From NCBI RefSeq assembly GCF_016865365.1, contig NZ_AP024469.1, forward strand, positions 1,293,001 through 1,357,000: 64,000 bases of DNA, written 5' to 3'. How positions within the stretch are numbered: the stretch's first letter is position 1; each line of letters opens with the position of its first letter. The DNA is from Geobacter sp. SVR. GTDB taxonomy: Bacteria > Desulfobacterota > Desulfuromonadia > Geobacterales > Pseudopelobacteraceae. Under the pieces are notes generated by a model. The model saw nothing but the letters and a program-made list of their open reading frames with translations, had not been told where the DNA came from and did not search any database. Made by a program: the position numbers and the translations under genes. Of this stretch, positions 55,806-64,000 are shown piece by piece.

Positions 55806-57220
55806 GTAAAAACGGCCTGAATCCTGATAGCGATCGAACCGGCGGCGGACGGCGCCGGATAGATAGCAGGAGGGACCCGCAGCGTCACAGCCCGTTGTCG
55901 TTGCTGGCGGTTTGCGGATCGGCGGCCTTCCGCTGCGCGATTCCGATCCTGGCGGCAGCCCTATGGTTGATCTCCAGCGGGTCGGCCAGCGGGGCCGGCA
56001 GCGATAACGGAGCCGGCAGCAGCCCCGCCCCCACCGAAGAGGCCTCCGAGTACCGCACCCCCCTGGCAGGGGAGCCGTTGAGCACCACCCTGTTCGGCAG
56101 GAACATTGACATCCCCCCCCGCAATCGCGACAACAATTTCTCGGTGGTGGTGGGGAGCACCTTCTTCACCACCCGCCTGGCAGGAGACGATTTGCTGCCG
56201 ATCGGCTCCCTCTACTGGAAGCACCGCTGGGACGCTACCCGTGTCAGGGGGATTTTCAGTCTCTTCGTCAACGAGTTCGATCTCTCCAATACGACCGGAA
56301 AGCTGCAGACGCTCCTGCATTTCGACAACAACACCATTCCCTTTTCCGATGAGGAGGTGGTCGACGGCAAGAATGTCAGGGAGACCTCCATCATTCGGGG
56401 GACTGCCAACGGGCGGATGGGGCTCGGTCTGCGTGTGCCGGTATATCCGTATCAGACGGACAACGATTTTCGGGTTCAGTTATTCTGGCAGGGGGGATAT
56501 CTCTACAGCAACCCCACATCCGATACCGGCAGTCAGGTTTCGCTCCCCCCCGATACGATGGTGGTCGGACCCTTTTTGCGGGTGCGCTACGACGGCCTGC
56601 GCCGCAATCTGATGGAACTGCCGCACCGTGGTCTTGCTTTCGGGTTGGATGCCGAGCTGATGCGCAGGGGTACCTGGTCCGACGCCAATTATGGCGGCGC
56701 CGTCTTTCCCGGAAACCAGACCCGCGATTACTCGAAGCTTTCGGGATACATCATGGCGGCAGGGGGTATTCCGGGCCTGTCGGAAAGGAATCGCCTGATA
56801 CTGAGCTGTTATGGAGGCTTTGCTCCCTCCGGCCTGCTCGACCGTTTTTCGGCCTTCCGCATCGGCGGTGGGCCGTTTCCGACCGAGAGCGACGACCTGT
56901 ACCGCCAGGTCTATCCGGGGGCAACCTTCAACCAGTTTCCGGCCTCGCAGTATCTGGTGGGCTCGGCAGAGTACCGGCGGGAACTGCTTTTCTTCATGTA
57001 CCTGCATTTCCGCTTCACCTACGCCTGGGTCGACCGTGTCCTTTTCACCGATCCGGCACGCCTTTCCGAACAGGACCGCGGCAGGGCCTTTTCCGTGGGA
57101 CTTACCAGCGGTTTCTTCTGGAACTCCCAGCTCTTCGTCGAATACTCCTACGACACCAGCATTCTTCACAACGGTTCGCCGGGGAGTGCCCTGCTGTTCC
57201 TCTGGTCCAAGGAACTGTAA
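55802..57220 (+). CDS. Outer-membrane beta-barrel protein, unknown function
   Basis: 472 aa; ATG 55802 overlaps the GH13 stop (ATGA) and has no strong ribosome site, so it is probably translationally coupled. An unusually long Arg/Asp-rich N-terminus (about 30 residues) precedes a hydrophobic signal (about 45-62, ending SASGA). The mature part is rich in alternating aromatic and polar strands (DNNFSVVVGSTFFTTRLAG, DFRVQLFWQGGYLYS, EYRRELLFFMYLHFRFTYAW) and ends with SALLFLWSKEL, consistent with a barrel of 16 or more strands. The C-terminal residue is Leu, not the usual Phe. It is not a known porin to me. Confidence 0.75.
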   Translation: MSKNGLNPDSDRTGGGRRRIDSRRDPQRHSPLSLLAVCGSAAFRCAIPILAAALWLISSGSASGAGSDNGAGSSPAPTEEASEYRTPLAGEPLSTTLFGRNIDIPPRNRDNNFSVVVGSTFFTTRLAGDDLLPIGSLYWKHRWDATRVRGIFSLFVNEFDLSNTTGKLQTLLHFDNNTIPFSDEEVVDGKNVRETSIIRGTANGRMGLGLRVPVYPYQTDNDFRVQLFWQGGYLYSNPTSDTGSQVSLPPDTMVVGPFLRVRYDGLRRNLMELPHRGLAFGLDAELMRRGTWSDANYGGAVFPGNQTRDYSKLSGYIMAAGGIPGLSERNRLILSCYGGFAPSGLLDRFSAFRIGGGPFPTESDDLYRQVYPGATFNQFPASQYLVGSAEYRRELLFFMYLHFRFTYAWVDRVLFTDPARLSEQDRGRAFSVGLTSGFFWNSQLFVEYSYDTSILHNGSPGSALLFLWSKEL

Positions 57221-57222
57221 AC

Positions 57223-57341
57223 AGGTCGCTGAAAAACAGCCATCTCGCCGCCGTCCTCGTCAGCCCTCTTGTGGCCTAAGCCTTCGGGCGCCTCCGCGGG
57301 GCCTCCTGCGGGTGTGACGATCTGCCAATTTTGAACAACCT
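57223..57341. repeat. MITE-like AGGTTGTT element, copy D (short, diverged)
   Basis: 119 bp. The left end is AGGTCGCTGAAAAACAGCC and the right end TTTTGAACAACCT; the interior ATCTCGCCGCCGTCCTCGTC matches copies A and B. It lies 2 bp after the outer-membrane gene stop and is followed by the tail GAATTTCAACAGC that copies A and C also carry. Confidence 0.75.
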
Positions 57342-57488
57342 GAATTTCAACAGCTTTTATAAGAGAAATTGGCTTTCATTGCCCTTGATCTGCGGCGCTG
57401 GACTGCCTGGGGGCCTGAAAGAAGCCGGGGCCCCAACGTCGCCCGGATGCGGCACGTGTTGTGTCGGCTGGCCCTCCGTCGAAACGCC

Positions 57489-57542
57489 CCATGCCGCCAC
57501 GCTGCAAGGGCAGAGGCCTTTCAGGTGCACAGGCAGGGAGGC
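57489..57542 (-). repeat. Short 3'-UTR repeat, copy 2
   Basis: Shares CCATGCCGCCAC, GGGCAGAGG and CTTTCAGGTGC with the element at 22161-22221, and in the same orientation, about 26 nt after the stop of the flippase-like gene on the minus strand. The rest of 57342-57567 holds no recognisable gene. Confidence 0.6.
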
Positions 57543-57567
57543 GTCGCGGATCAAGGGGCAAGCGATA

Positions 57568-58527
57568 TCACTTCTCCAGTGCCAGCCCCACCAGCCCCAG
57601 CAGCAGCCAGAACGCTTCGCGCAGACGGCGGATGATGCTGAAGGCTCCCCCCAGGACCGCTCCCAGGTTAAAGCCGAGGGTGAGCAGCACGTTGCCTCCG
57701 TCCTGGATTCCCAAGGAAGCCGGGATCATGAACCCCATGGCCGAAAAGATCATGGCCAGCCCGTCCAGGCAGAGCGCCTCTCCCCACCCGACCGGATGAC
57801 CCATCAGGTCGAAGATCAGAAATACTTCCGCTGCCAGCAGCACCCATCCCAGGAAGAAAATGGCGAAGCTGGCCAGGATGCGGCCGGGATGCTCGCGGTA
57901 ATAACCGGCCAGATCCGCATCGAGAAGCGCCAGGTCCGTTTCCCTGTCCCGTATCAGGGCCGGGCTCATCCCGAACTTTTTCAGCAGCCGGACCAGCATG
58001 GTGCACGGATTGCTGCGCTGAACGAGCACGAAGACCACCGCCAGCCCCGCCAGGAAAAGGCCGGACAGGACGAGGCCCCACAGATGAAGACCGTTGGAAG
58101 CGAGCATGAACGGGGCGAGGGCGATGCACACGAAGATGTACAGGACCAGGCTCAAAAGCTGTAAGCCCTTTTGGATGATCAGCGAAACGGTCGCATCTCG
58201 CCAGGGGGTGCCGAGGGCATGGAGGCGCACCGCCTTGAAGGGTTCCCCCCCCAGCGAGGCGGTGGGGGTGAGCTGATTGAGGGATTCTCCTGCCAGGCGA
58301 AGCATGAAGAGCCGCCACAGCGAGGGGCGTTCCCCCTCCGTGACCAGCAGCACCTTCCAGGACACGGCGTTCAGAAGGTTCGAGACTCCGTACGGCACCA
58401 GGATCAGGGGCCAGTAATGCCCGATACTCTTCACGTAATGTCCCAGATCGGACCATCCGATCTTCTTCAGCATGGCATACAGAAAGATGGCGGCAATGGG
58501 CAGCAGGATCAGGTTAAGGCGGCGCAT
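57568..58527 (-). CDS. Flippase-like membrane protein (UPF0104/YbhN family)
   Basis: 319 aa from ATG 58527 (GTG 58560 gives 330 aa; no start has a well-spaced ribosome site). About eight membrane segments. Family motifs: ILVPYGVSNLLNAVSWKVLL, LAGESLNQLTPTASLGGEP with the PTASLGGEP stretch and FKAVRL, and the C-terminal IIRRLREAFWLLLGLVGL. UPF0104 proteins resemble the flippase half of lysylphosphatidylglycerol synthases and are thought to flip lipids or lipid-linked glycans. It is downstream of the sulfotransferase by about 335 bp, so a sulfated lipid could be its cargo, but this is inference from order. Confidence 0.85.
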   Translation of the reverse strand: MRRLNLILLPIAAIFLYAMLKKIGWSDLGHYVKSIGHYWPLILVPYGVSNLLNAVSWKVLLVTEGERPSLWRLFMLRLAGESLNQLTPTASLGGEPFKAVRLHALGTPWRDATVSLIIQKGLQLLSLVLYIFVCIALAPFMLASNGLHLWGLVLSGLFLAGLAVVFVLVQRSNPCTMLVRLLKKFGMSPALIRDRETDLALLDADLAGYYREHPGRILASFAIFFLGWVLLAAEVFLIFDLMGHPVGWGEALCLDGLAMIFSAMGFMIPASLGIQDGGNVLLTLGFNLGAVLGGAFSIIRRLREAFWLLLGLVGLALEK

Positions 58528-58861
58528 GGTGATGGGAAAGGCTCCTGTTCGGAAAAACACCGCGGAAAAAGTGGCTAGAGTTACGGCATTGTTGCATTGA
58601 TCTTTAATGGAACATGGAAAAAGCGGAAAAAACGGGAAAAGACAGATTAGTTGCTGAACCGAATTTGTTTTCCACGAACGAATGTATCCGCCGTTACCGT
58701 GGGTCCATTGCCGTTTGGCACCGACGCAGGGAGGAAACGTACTGAAATAGGGAAGCTTTCAGGCGCTGATGTTTGTCGTTCATAACTCCCCGTCAGGACG
58801 TTGATGAAAATTCAACCGGCAACCCGCCGGAGCGTCCCGCCCCTTAGGATAAGGACAGGGG
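58528..58861. other. Intergenic region with degraded repeat and terminator
   Basis: About 330 bp. It contains a fragment resembling the inner part of CACAGAG copy a (58610-58655: ACATGGAAAAAGCGGAAAAA) and the terminator candidate at 58805-58830. No open frame with a start signal was found. Confidence 0.5.
58805..58830 (-). terminator. Possible rho-independent terminator after the sulfotransferase
   Basis: On the minus strand CCGGC-GGGTT-GCCGG is followed by TTGAATTTTC. It starts about 30 nt after the sulfotransferase stop and would separate the cysD-cysNC-sulfotransferase unit from the flippase-like gene. Confidence 0.45.
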
Positions 58862-60160
58862 TTACCGCTCCGGAGCGATGCCGTACTGGTCCGTGTAGAA
58901 ACGGAACCTGTTCCACTCCGTTTCGCGGTCCAGACCGAATTCCTCCAGGGTGTAGCGATGGATGCCATGCTTGTCTTTCGGGTTTTCGGCAACGAAACGC
59001 TGCATGGCTGCCTCGGCCTCACTGGTCAGTTCTCGCTCGAAATGCCGGTAAATGCCGCGCACCACCTCCATGGGGTCACGCTTCAGGTCGGGGTAGCGCA
59101 CATCGAAGAAGCGTTTTTCCAAGGCCGGATTGTCCCGGCGAAGCTCCAGGGCCAGGCGGGTGCTCCCTTCCCAGCGCAGGGAAACCTCCAGGCCGATCCC
59201 TTCCCGCTTGAAACGGTTGGTGAACGGAGCCCGCAGGACCTGCGCCAGGCTGGCGCAGGAGGGCAAGACCTTGAGCGGATCACGGTGGGTCTGGACGATA
59301 TCCGCATCAGGATAGACCTGCAGCAGCGCATCGAGCGCCATCAGATGGCTCGGCGCCTTGAGCACCCAATGGGTGCCGGGGCAGCGCCATTGCAGCTGTT
59401 GCAGGAATTGCCGGTGAAAGGCATAGGCCGGGCGCTTGTCCTGCCGATCATGCCAGGCGCGGTAGGAATAGACCTGGTACATGCTCTCGAAGACATAGCT
59501 CATGAAGGAATGATCGGTGATGGCGATGCATTCCTGGGGGTAGCGGGCATGGATCAAGTGGAATTTCTCGAATTCCGGCATCAGGACATCGAGCCACTTC
59601 AGTTGCCGTTCGGTCCGGGCGATGCGGGGATCGCTGTCGTAGGAATCCCGCTTGGGAGGAGGGGAGGGGTTCATGACCTCCCAAATCTGGGGTGCGCGGC
59701 AACGGGGATCCTGCGCCAGCAGCGTATGCAGAAAGGTCGAGCCGCTGCGGGGAAGACCGGTGATGAAGAGTGGACGCCGGATCGGCTGCTCAGCGATCGC
59801 GGGATTGCGCCGGCGGTCCTCCGCAATGCGCAGCCTGTTGCAGAGCATGCGCACGATTTCGGAATGCACGCAGATGCGCCCGATCAGATTGAGGTCGGCA
59901 TCGGCTTCAAATGAGCGCAGCAGGATACGAAAGGGTTCGTGAAACGAGTCGCCCCCGAAATCGTCCAGGCCCGTGAGCCTGCGGCTTTTTGCCAGGAGGA
60001 CCTCCGGGTCCAGACTGAAGAACTGGCGGCCATCGTGCAGCGCGATCCGGCTGAAGGCATTGATGCGGGGCAGCAGGGCCGAGCCCAGGCGGCACAGGGT
60101 TCCGTGTGCGCTGGGCATCACAAGCAGGTTTTGACTGTGTGGCTTGTTCTCTTGATGCAT
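58862..60160 (-). CDS. Sulfotransferase (PAPS-dependent)
   Basis: 432 aa; GAAGGAGCCAGTCG precedes ATG 60160. The 5'-phosphosulfate binding loop reads ITGLPRSGSTFLHTLL (about 133-148) and the 3'-phosphate site VQTHRDPLKVLPSCASL (about 290), both diagnostic of PAPS sulfotransferases. There is no signal peptide or membrane segment, so it works in the cytoplasm or at the inner face. The acceptor is unknown: a lipid, polysaccharide or small molecule are all possible. It lies 131 bp downstream of cysNC on the same strand, which makes its donor PAPS. Confidence 0.9.
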   Translation of the reverse strand: MHQENKPHSQNLLVMPSAHGTLCRLGSALLPRINAFSRIALHDGRQFFSLDPEVLLAKSRRLTGLDDFGGDSFHEPFRILLRSFEADADLNLIGRICVHSEIVRMLCNRLRIAEDRRRNPAIAEQPIRRPLFITGLPRSGSTFLHTLLAQDPRCRAPQIWEVMNPSPPPKRDSYDSDPRIARTERQLKWLDVLMPEFEKFHLIHARYPQECIAITDHSFMSYVFESMYQVYSYRAWHDRQDKRPAYAFHRQFLQQLQWRCPGTHWVLKAPSHLMALDALLQVYPDADIVQTHRDPLKVLPSCASLAQVLRAPFTNRFKREGIGLEVSLRWEGSTRLALELRRDNPALEKRFFDVRYPDLKRDPMEVVRGIYRHFERELTSEAEAAMQRFVAENPKDKHGIHRYTLEEFGLDRETEWNRFRFYTDQYGIAPER

Positions 60161-60291
60161 CGACTGGCTCCTTCCGGTATGTTTCCTCAGATTCAGAGCG
60201 CCGCTGCCTCTTCACATAGAGGGTAGTGTATTTCCCTTCGATGTCAACGCCCCCCCGGTACTCGTGCCGGGGCCGCAGGCGGCCGAGAGGT

Positions 60292-62211
60292 TCAGAGCAG
60301 GCTGTTGTCGTGCAGGTAATCGATAATGGCATCGGCGCATTCGCCGACCTGCCGGTTCGTGGTGCCGAGCCGCAGCTCGGGCGTGCGGGGGGGCTCGTAG
60401 GGCGAATCGATGCCGGTGAAGTTGGGGATCATCCCCTGGCGCACCTTGCGGTAGAGCCCTTTGGGATCACGGCGCTCGCACTCCTCCAGCGGGGTGTCGA
60501 CGTGGATCTCGACGAATCTTCCGGCCGGCAGGATCTCGCGCACCATGGTCCGCTCTGCGCGAAAGGGGGAAATGAACGCGGTGATCACGATCAGGCCGGC
60601 ATCGGTCATCAGCTTGGCCACCTCGCCGATGCGCCGGATGTTTTCGATCCGCCCCGCTTCGGTGAAGCCCAGGTCCCGGTTGAGCCCCTGGCGGATATTG
60701 TCGCCATCCAGGAGCATGGTATGCCGCCCCCGGGTGTGCAGCTTGCGTTCCAGGCAGTTGGCGATGGTCGATTTGCCCGCACCGGAGAGGCCGGTGAGCC
60801 AGATTACGCAAGGCTGCTGCCCCTTGATGGCGGCCCGCTCGGGCGGGGCAACCTCTTCGCACTGTCGGGGGACGTTGTCGGCGCGGCGAAGTGCATGCAG
60901 GATCATTCCGCAGGCCACGGTCGTATTGGAAAGGCGGTCGGTCAGGATGAAACCTCCGGTTTCGCGGTTTTCCCCGTAGGGGTCGAACGGTATCGGCCGG
61001 GAGAGCGACAGTTCCACCTCACCGATGTCATTGAGCATGAAATGATCCGCTGCGAGCCGCTGATAGGTATCCGGTTCGATCCGCCCCCTGATGCGGGTGA
61101 TCCCGGCGGTCGCCGTTCCGGCCAGCCCCTTGAACAGGTAATGCCTGCCGGCATAGAGCGGTTGATCGTCCATCCAGACCAGCCGCACCTTGAAAAGGTA
61201 AGCCAGCTCCATCTGCCGATCGTCGGCAACGATCATATCCCCCCTGACGATATCGTGCTCCCCTTCCAGGCAGAGTGCCACGGACATGCCCGCCGAGGCG
61301 TTCTGCATCGGGCCGTCTCCGCACCATAGCTCCCGTATCCGCGTTCGCAGGCCTGACGGCAGGACCGCCACAGGGTCGCCGCACTTCAGGCTGCCTGAGA
61401 CCACGGTGCCGGCATAGGCGCGGAAGGTACCGGTTCCTCCCCGGCGGAGGTCCTGCTCCACCTTTTCCTGCCAATTCCCTCCGGAGCGGGCCACCTTGAT
61501 CACGTACTGCACCGGGAAGCGGGAGGGGGCCTCCAGCATGCCCTCACCCGGCGCGATTGCATGCAGCCAGCCCATGACCGTCAGCCCGTCGTACCAGGGC
61601 ATCCGGGTCGAAAGATGCGTCAGGTTGTCGCCGAACAGTCCCGAAACAGGGATGGCGAGGCACTCCGCCGGGGGCAGGCCGAAACGTTCCAGATCCACAG
61701 CCACGTGGTTGCACTGTGCCTGGATCTCCCGGAAGGTCTGCTCGCTCCAGCCCGTAGTGTCCATCTTGTTCACGGCGAACAGGAGCCGGCGGATGCCCAT
61801 CAGGGCACAGATCAGGACATGCCTGCGGGTTTGGGGCAGCACCCCTTGGCGGGCATCCACCAGGATCAGAGCGGCACTGCACCGGGAAGCGGCGGTAGCC
61901 ATGTTTCTCGTGTAGCGTTCGTGACCCGGAGTATCCGCCACGATGAAATGGCGCCGCGTGGTGATGAAGTAGCGGTAGGCAACATCGATGGTGATGCCCT
62001 GCTCCCGTTCGGCGCTCAGCCCGTCCAGAAGCAGCGAATAGTCGATGACCTCGCCGGCTGTGCCGAGTTGCGCGCTCTCCTGTTGGAGCATGAGCACCTG
62101 GTCGTCGTACAGGTTGCCGGAAAGGTGGAGCAGATGACCGATCAGGGTCGACTTGCCGTCATCGACGCTGCCGCAGGCCAGAAATCGGAGTATCCCGTTG
62201 CCGTTTGCCAC
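60292..62211 (-). CDS. cysNC: CysNC: sulfate adenylyltransferase GTPase subunit fused to APS kinase
   Basis: 639 aa. The start is a GTG at 62211 whose G is shared with the TAG of cysD (TAGTG), with GGAGGGG 8-9 nt upstream. The CysN half (about 1-430) has the P-loop GSVDDGKSTLIG, G3 DTPGHE and NKMD. The CysC half (about 455-635) has the kinase P-loop GLSGAGKSTIA and LDGDNIRQGLN. Together with CysD it makes APS and then PAPS. The fused form occurs in rhizobial nodPQ and many bacteria. No PAPS reductase gene was found in the window, consistent with PAPS used for sulfation. Confidence 0.95.
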   Translation of the reverse strand: MANGNGILRFLACGSVDDGKSTLIGHLLHLSGNLYDDQVLMLQQESAQLGTAGEVIDYSLLLDGLSAEREQGITIDVAYRYFITTRRHFIVADTPGHERYTRNMATAASRCSAALILVDARQGVLPQTRRHVLICALMGIRRLLFAVNKMDTTGWSEQTFREIQAQCNHVAVDLERFGLPPAECLAIPVSGLFGDNLTHLSTRMPWYDGLTVMGWLHAIAPGEGMLEAPSRFPVQYVIKVARSGGNWQEKVEQDLRRGGTGTFRAYAGTVVSGSLKCGDPVAVLPSGLRTRIRELWCGDGPMQNASAGMSVALCLEGEHDIVRGDMIVADDRQMELAYLFKVRLVWMDDQPLYAGRHYLFKGLAGTATAGITRIRGRIEPDTYQRLAADHFMLNDIGEVELSLSRPIPFDPYGENRETGGFILTDRLSNTTVACGMILHALRRADNVPRQCEEVAPPERAAIKGQQPCVIWLTGLSGAGKSTIANCLERKLHTRGRHTMLLDGDNIRQGLNRDLGFTEAGRIENIRRIGEVAKLMTDAGLIVITAFISPFRAERTMVREILPAGRFVEIHVDTPLEECERRDPKGLYRKVRQGMIPNFTGIDSPYEPPRTPELRLGTTNRQVGECADAIIDYLHDNSLL

Positions 62212-63116
62212 TAGAAGTACCCCTCCAGTTTTTTCTTTTCCATGCTGCCGGTCTGGTCGAAATCGATCAATCGCCCGGCCCGCTCCGAACTCCGTGCCCG
62301 TTCCAGTTCGTGGACGATCCTCCTGACGGTGGCTGCGCGCGATTCCATCGCCGCGCTCAAGGGGTAGCATCCAAGGGTCCGGAAGCGCACCATTTTCATC
62401 TGCGGCGTCTCGTCGGCCGCCAGCGGCATCCGTCCGTCATCCACCATGATCCACTGCCCCTCCCGTTCCACCACCGGTCGGCGGGCGGCGAAATAGAGCC
62501 CCACCACCGGGATGCGCTCACGGGCGATGTAGCGCCATACGTCAAGTTCCGTCCAGTCGGAGAGGGGAAAGACGCGGAAGCTCTCCCCCCGGTTCCTTGC
62601 CAGGTTTGGAACGCTCCACAGCTCGGGGCGCTGGGCGCGTGGGTTCCAGCGGTGCCCTGCGTCGCGGAAGGAGAAAACGCGCTCCTTGGCCCGGCTTTTC
62701 TCCTCGTCCCGCCGGGCACCACCCAGGATCATGTCGTAGCTGCCGGAATCGAGTGCCATGCGCAGGGCTTCGGTTTTCATGATCTCCGTATAGACCCTGC
62801 TGCCGTGCGTGAAGGGGGTCACCCCCTGCCTGAGCCCCTCATGGTTGGTGTAGGCGATGAGCTCCATTCCGTGACTGGCTGCCGTGGTGTCGCGGAAGGC
62901 GATCATTTCGCGGAATTTCCAGGTGGTATCCACGTGAAGCAGCGGAAAGGGGGGCTTCATTGGGTAAAAGGCCTTGAGCGCCAGGTGGAGCATGACCGAT
63001 GAGTCCTTGCCGATGGAGTAGAGCATGACCGGCCGCTCGGCTTCCGCAACAGCCTCGCGGATGATCCGGATCGACTCCTGTTCCAGTTGATGCAGGGCAC
63101 CGTTCGGCTTCATCAT
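62211..63116 (-). CDS. cysD: CysD: sulfate adenylyltransferase small subunit
   Basis: 301 aa from ATG 63116 (tandem ATGATG, GGAGGATC upstream). The PP-loop ATP-pyrophosphatase motif is [17 protein letters not shown], and [18 protein letters not shown] and [19 protein letters not shown] are diagnostic of CysD. The C-terminus ends [20 protein letters not shown] as in the family. It combines with the GTPase CysN to adenylate sulfate. The overlap with cysNC shows coupled translation. Confidence 0.95.
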   Translation of the reverse strand: MMKPNGALHQLEQESIRIIREAVAEAERPVMLYSIGKDSSVMLHLALKAFYPMKPPFPLLHVDTTWKFREMIAFRDTTAASHGMELIAYTNHEGLRQGVTPFTHGSRVYTEIMKTEALRMALDSGSYDMILGGARRDEEKSRAKERVFSFRDAGHRWNPRAQRPELWSVPNLARNRGESFRVFPLSDWTELDVWRYIARERIPVVGLYFAARRPVVEREGQWIMVDDGRMPLAADETPQMKMVRFRTLGCYPLSAAMESRAATVRRIVHELERARSSERAGRLIDFDQTGSMEKKKLEGYF

Positions 63117-63295
63117 GATCCTCCGTTTGAAGTGTAACTCCCCTGTCCCCTTTAGGCCCTATGGGTCCTCCTATCCTAAGAGGGGAAACGCACGATCGAA
63201 ACTACGCCCGGAAATTCCGGCGCGGAGTCATCCCGCTCCGTCCATATTGTTGAACGCTTTTGAATGTACTGGTCCCCAATCCCCGGTCCCCGCCT

Positions 63296-64000
63296 TTAAA
63301 ACGGATACCCCAGCCCCACGAACACGGCCGGCCCTTCGTTGCCGACCCCCACATCGACCCGGCCGATGATGTTGGGGCGGACCACCGCCCTGAAGCCGAT
63401 GCCGACGTTTATCTGAAAGCTGTTAGGGCTTGCGTTGCTGAGAGAGGACATGACCGAGCCGATGTCGACGAAGGGGGCCAGCTCCCAGTCGGACAGCACA
63501 TTGAACAACCGCCAGCGGAACAGCCTGATCCTCTCCTCCAGGTTGAGCAGCAGATAGCTGTTGTCGATGAAGCGATAACGCCCATAGCCCCTCAGGGTCG
63601 TCTCTCCCCCCAGGGTGCTCTTTTCGAGGAACGGGGCGCTGTCGCCCGAGACCTGGCTGCCGGCCAGGCGCGCCACCGTGATGTAGTGCGCGTCCGCAAA
63701 AGGGTAAAAATACTTGAATTCCGCTTCATATACCTGGTAGTCGGCACTGCTGCCCAAGGCCTGCCAGCTGGTTTCCACGGAAGCCCTGGCCTGCCAGCCC
63801 GAGGTGGGCAGGCTGTCCGAATCGAGGGTGCTGTAGACGGCGGAAATTTTCTGGGCGTGCACCACGAACCCGTTGATGCCCGGAACCGATTCCGCCGTGA
63901 ATTTGTCGGTGATGAAGGGAATTCCCTTGATGGCACCCTGCTTGATATCGACCTTCTTGGCCCGTTCCCCGAAAATCAGCTTGAACTTGTCGAAAAGACG
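63296..64000 (-). CDS. Surface antigen (D15/BamA-TamA-like) C-terminal barrel, 5' part cut by edge
   Basis: The frame is open through the window edge (235 codons). The visible part is an outer-membrane beta barrel: strands FKYFYPFADAHYITVARLAG, TLRGYGRYRFIDNSYLLLNLE with the conserved GxxTLRGYG/xRF type loop, and a C-terminal ending in FVGLGYPF with the terminal Phe used for outer-membrane insertion. This matches the bacterial surface antigen (D15) family, though POTRA domains, if any, lie outside the window. It is divergent in function from the cysD operon, with a 180-bp gap. Confidence 0.8.
   Translation of the reverse strand, partial: RLFDKFKLIFGERAKKVDIKQGAIKGIPFITDKFTAESVPGINGFVVHAQKISAVYSTLDSDSLPTSGWQARASVETSWQALGSSADYQVYEAEFKYFYPFADAHYITVARLAGSQVSGDSAPFLEKSTLGGETTLRGYGRYRFIDNSYLLLNLEERIRLFRWRLFNVLSDWELAPFVDIGSVMSSLSNASPNSFQINVGIGFRAVVRPNIIGRVDVGVGNEGPAVFVGLGYPF

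Overview
The window looks like chromosomal DNA from a GC-rich deltaproteobacterium of the Geobacter/Pelobacter type (Desulfuromonadota). This is inferred from gene content: a CHASE2 histidine kinase beside a FecR/LysM protein, GAF sigma-54 activators, an anaerobic sulfatase maturase, Dcu dicarboxylate transport, and intergenic CACAGAG-type inverted repeats. No rRNA, tRNA or CRISPR was seen, and species is not claimed.

Layout. 1-4.8 kb (minus): edge-truncated CHASE2 sensor kinase, LysM-FecR protein, and an ABC_sub_bind periplasmic protein. 5.2-9.3 kb (plus): five consecutive exported proteins (glycine zipper, unknown, SYLF, DUF3300, DUF2950). 9.5-16.7 kb (minus): TAXI-type binding protein, secreted HAD phosphatase, arylsulfatase, two small exported proteins, a trigger-factor-like protein without a PPIase domain, and the radical-SAM sulfatase maturase. 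16.7-20.6 kb: PPK2, NDH-2 and a SulP anion transporter. 20.8-34.2 kb: sugar metabolism (6-phosphofructokinase, class II aldolase, a HAD/beta-phosphoglucomutase-GH65 phosphorylase fusion, GAPDH, lactate dehydrogenase, Dcu transporter) with some unknowns. 34.5-42.5 kb: an RND efflux trio divergent from a GAF-sigma-54 activator, with a candidate enhancer palindrome and -24/-12 site between them. 42.6-47.7 kb: an ABM monooxygenase-like protein, then a Mla-type lipid transport operon (permease, ATPase, MCE protein, PqiC-like lipoprotein) that ends in a response regulator. 47.8-57.2 kb: an AI-2E family membrane protein, glucokinase, a GH63-like hydrolase, an IS3-family insertion sequence, a GH13 enzyme and a coupled outer-membrane protein. 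57.5-64 kb (minus): flippase-like protein, sulfotransferase, CysNC, CysD, and the 3' end of a surface antigen/D15 barrel gene.

How the genes fit together. The GH65, GH63 and GH13 enzymes would release glucose or glucose-1-phosphate from storage glucan or disaccharide. Beta-phosphoglucomutase and glucokinase would give glucose-6-phosphate, and PFK, aldolase, GAPDH and LDH cover much of the route to lactate. CysD/CysNC would make PAPS for the adjacent sulfotransferase, giving a sulfation cassette at one end of the window, while a sulfatase with its maturase lies at the other end.

Repeats. Three intergenic repeat families are present: a MITE-like element ending in AGGTTGTT (four copies, one split by the IS with a 3-bp target duplication), a CACAGAG inverted-repeat family, and a short element placed just downstream of two stop codons.
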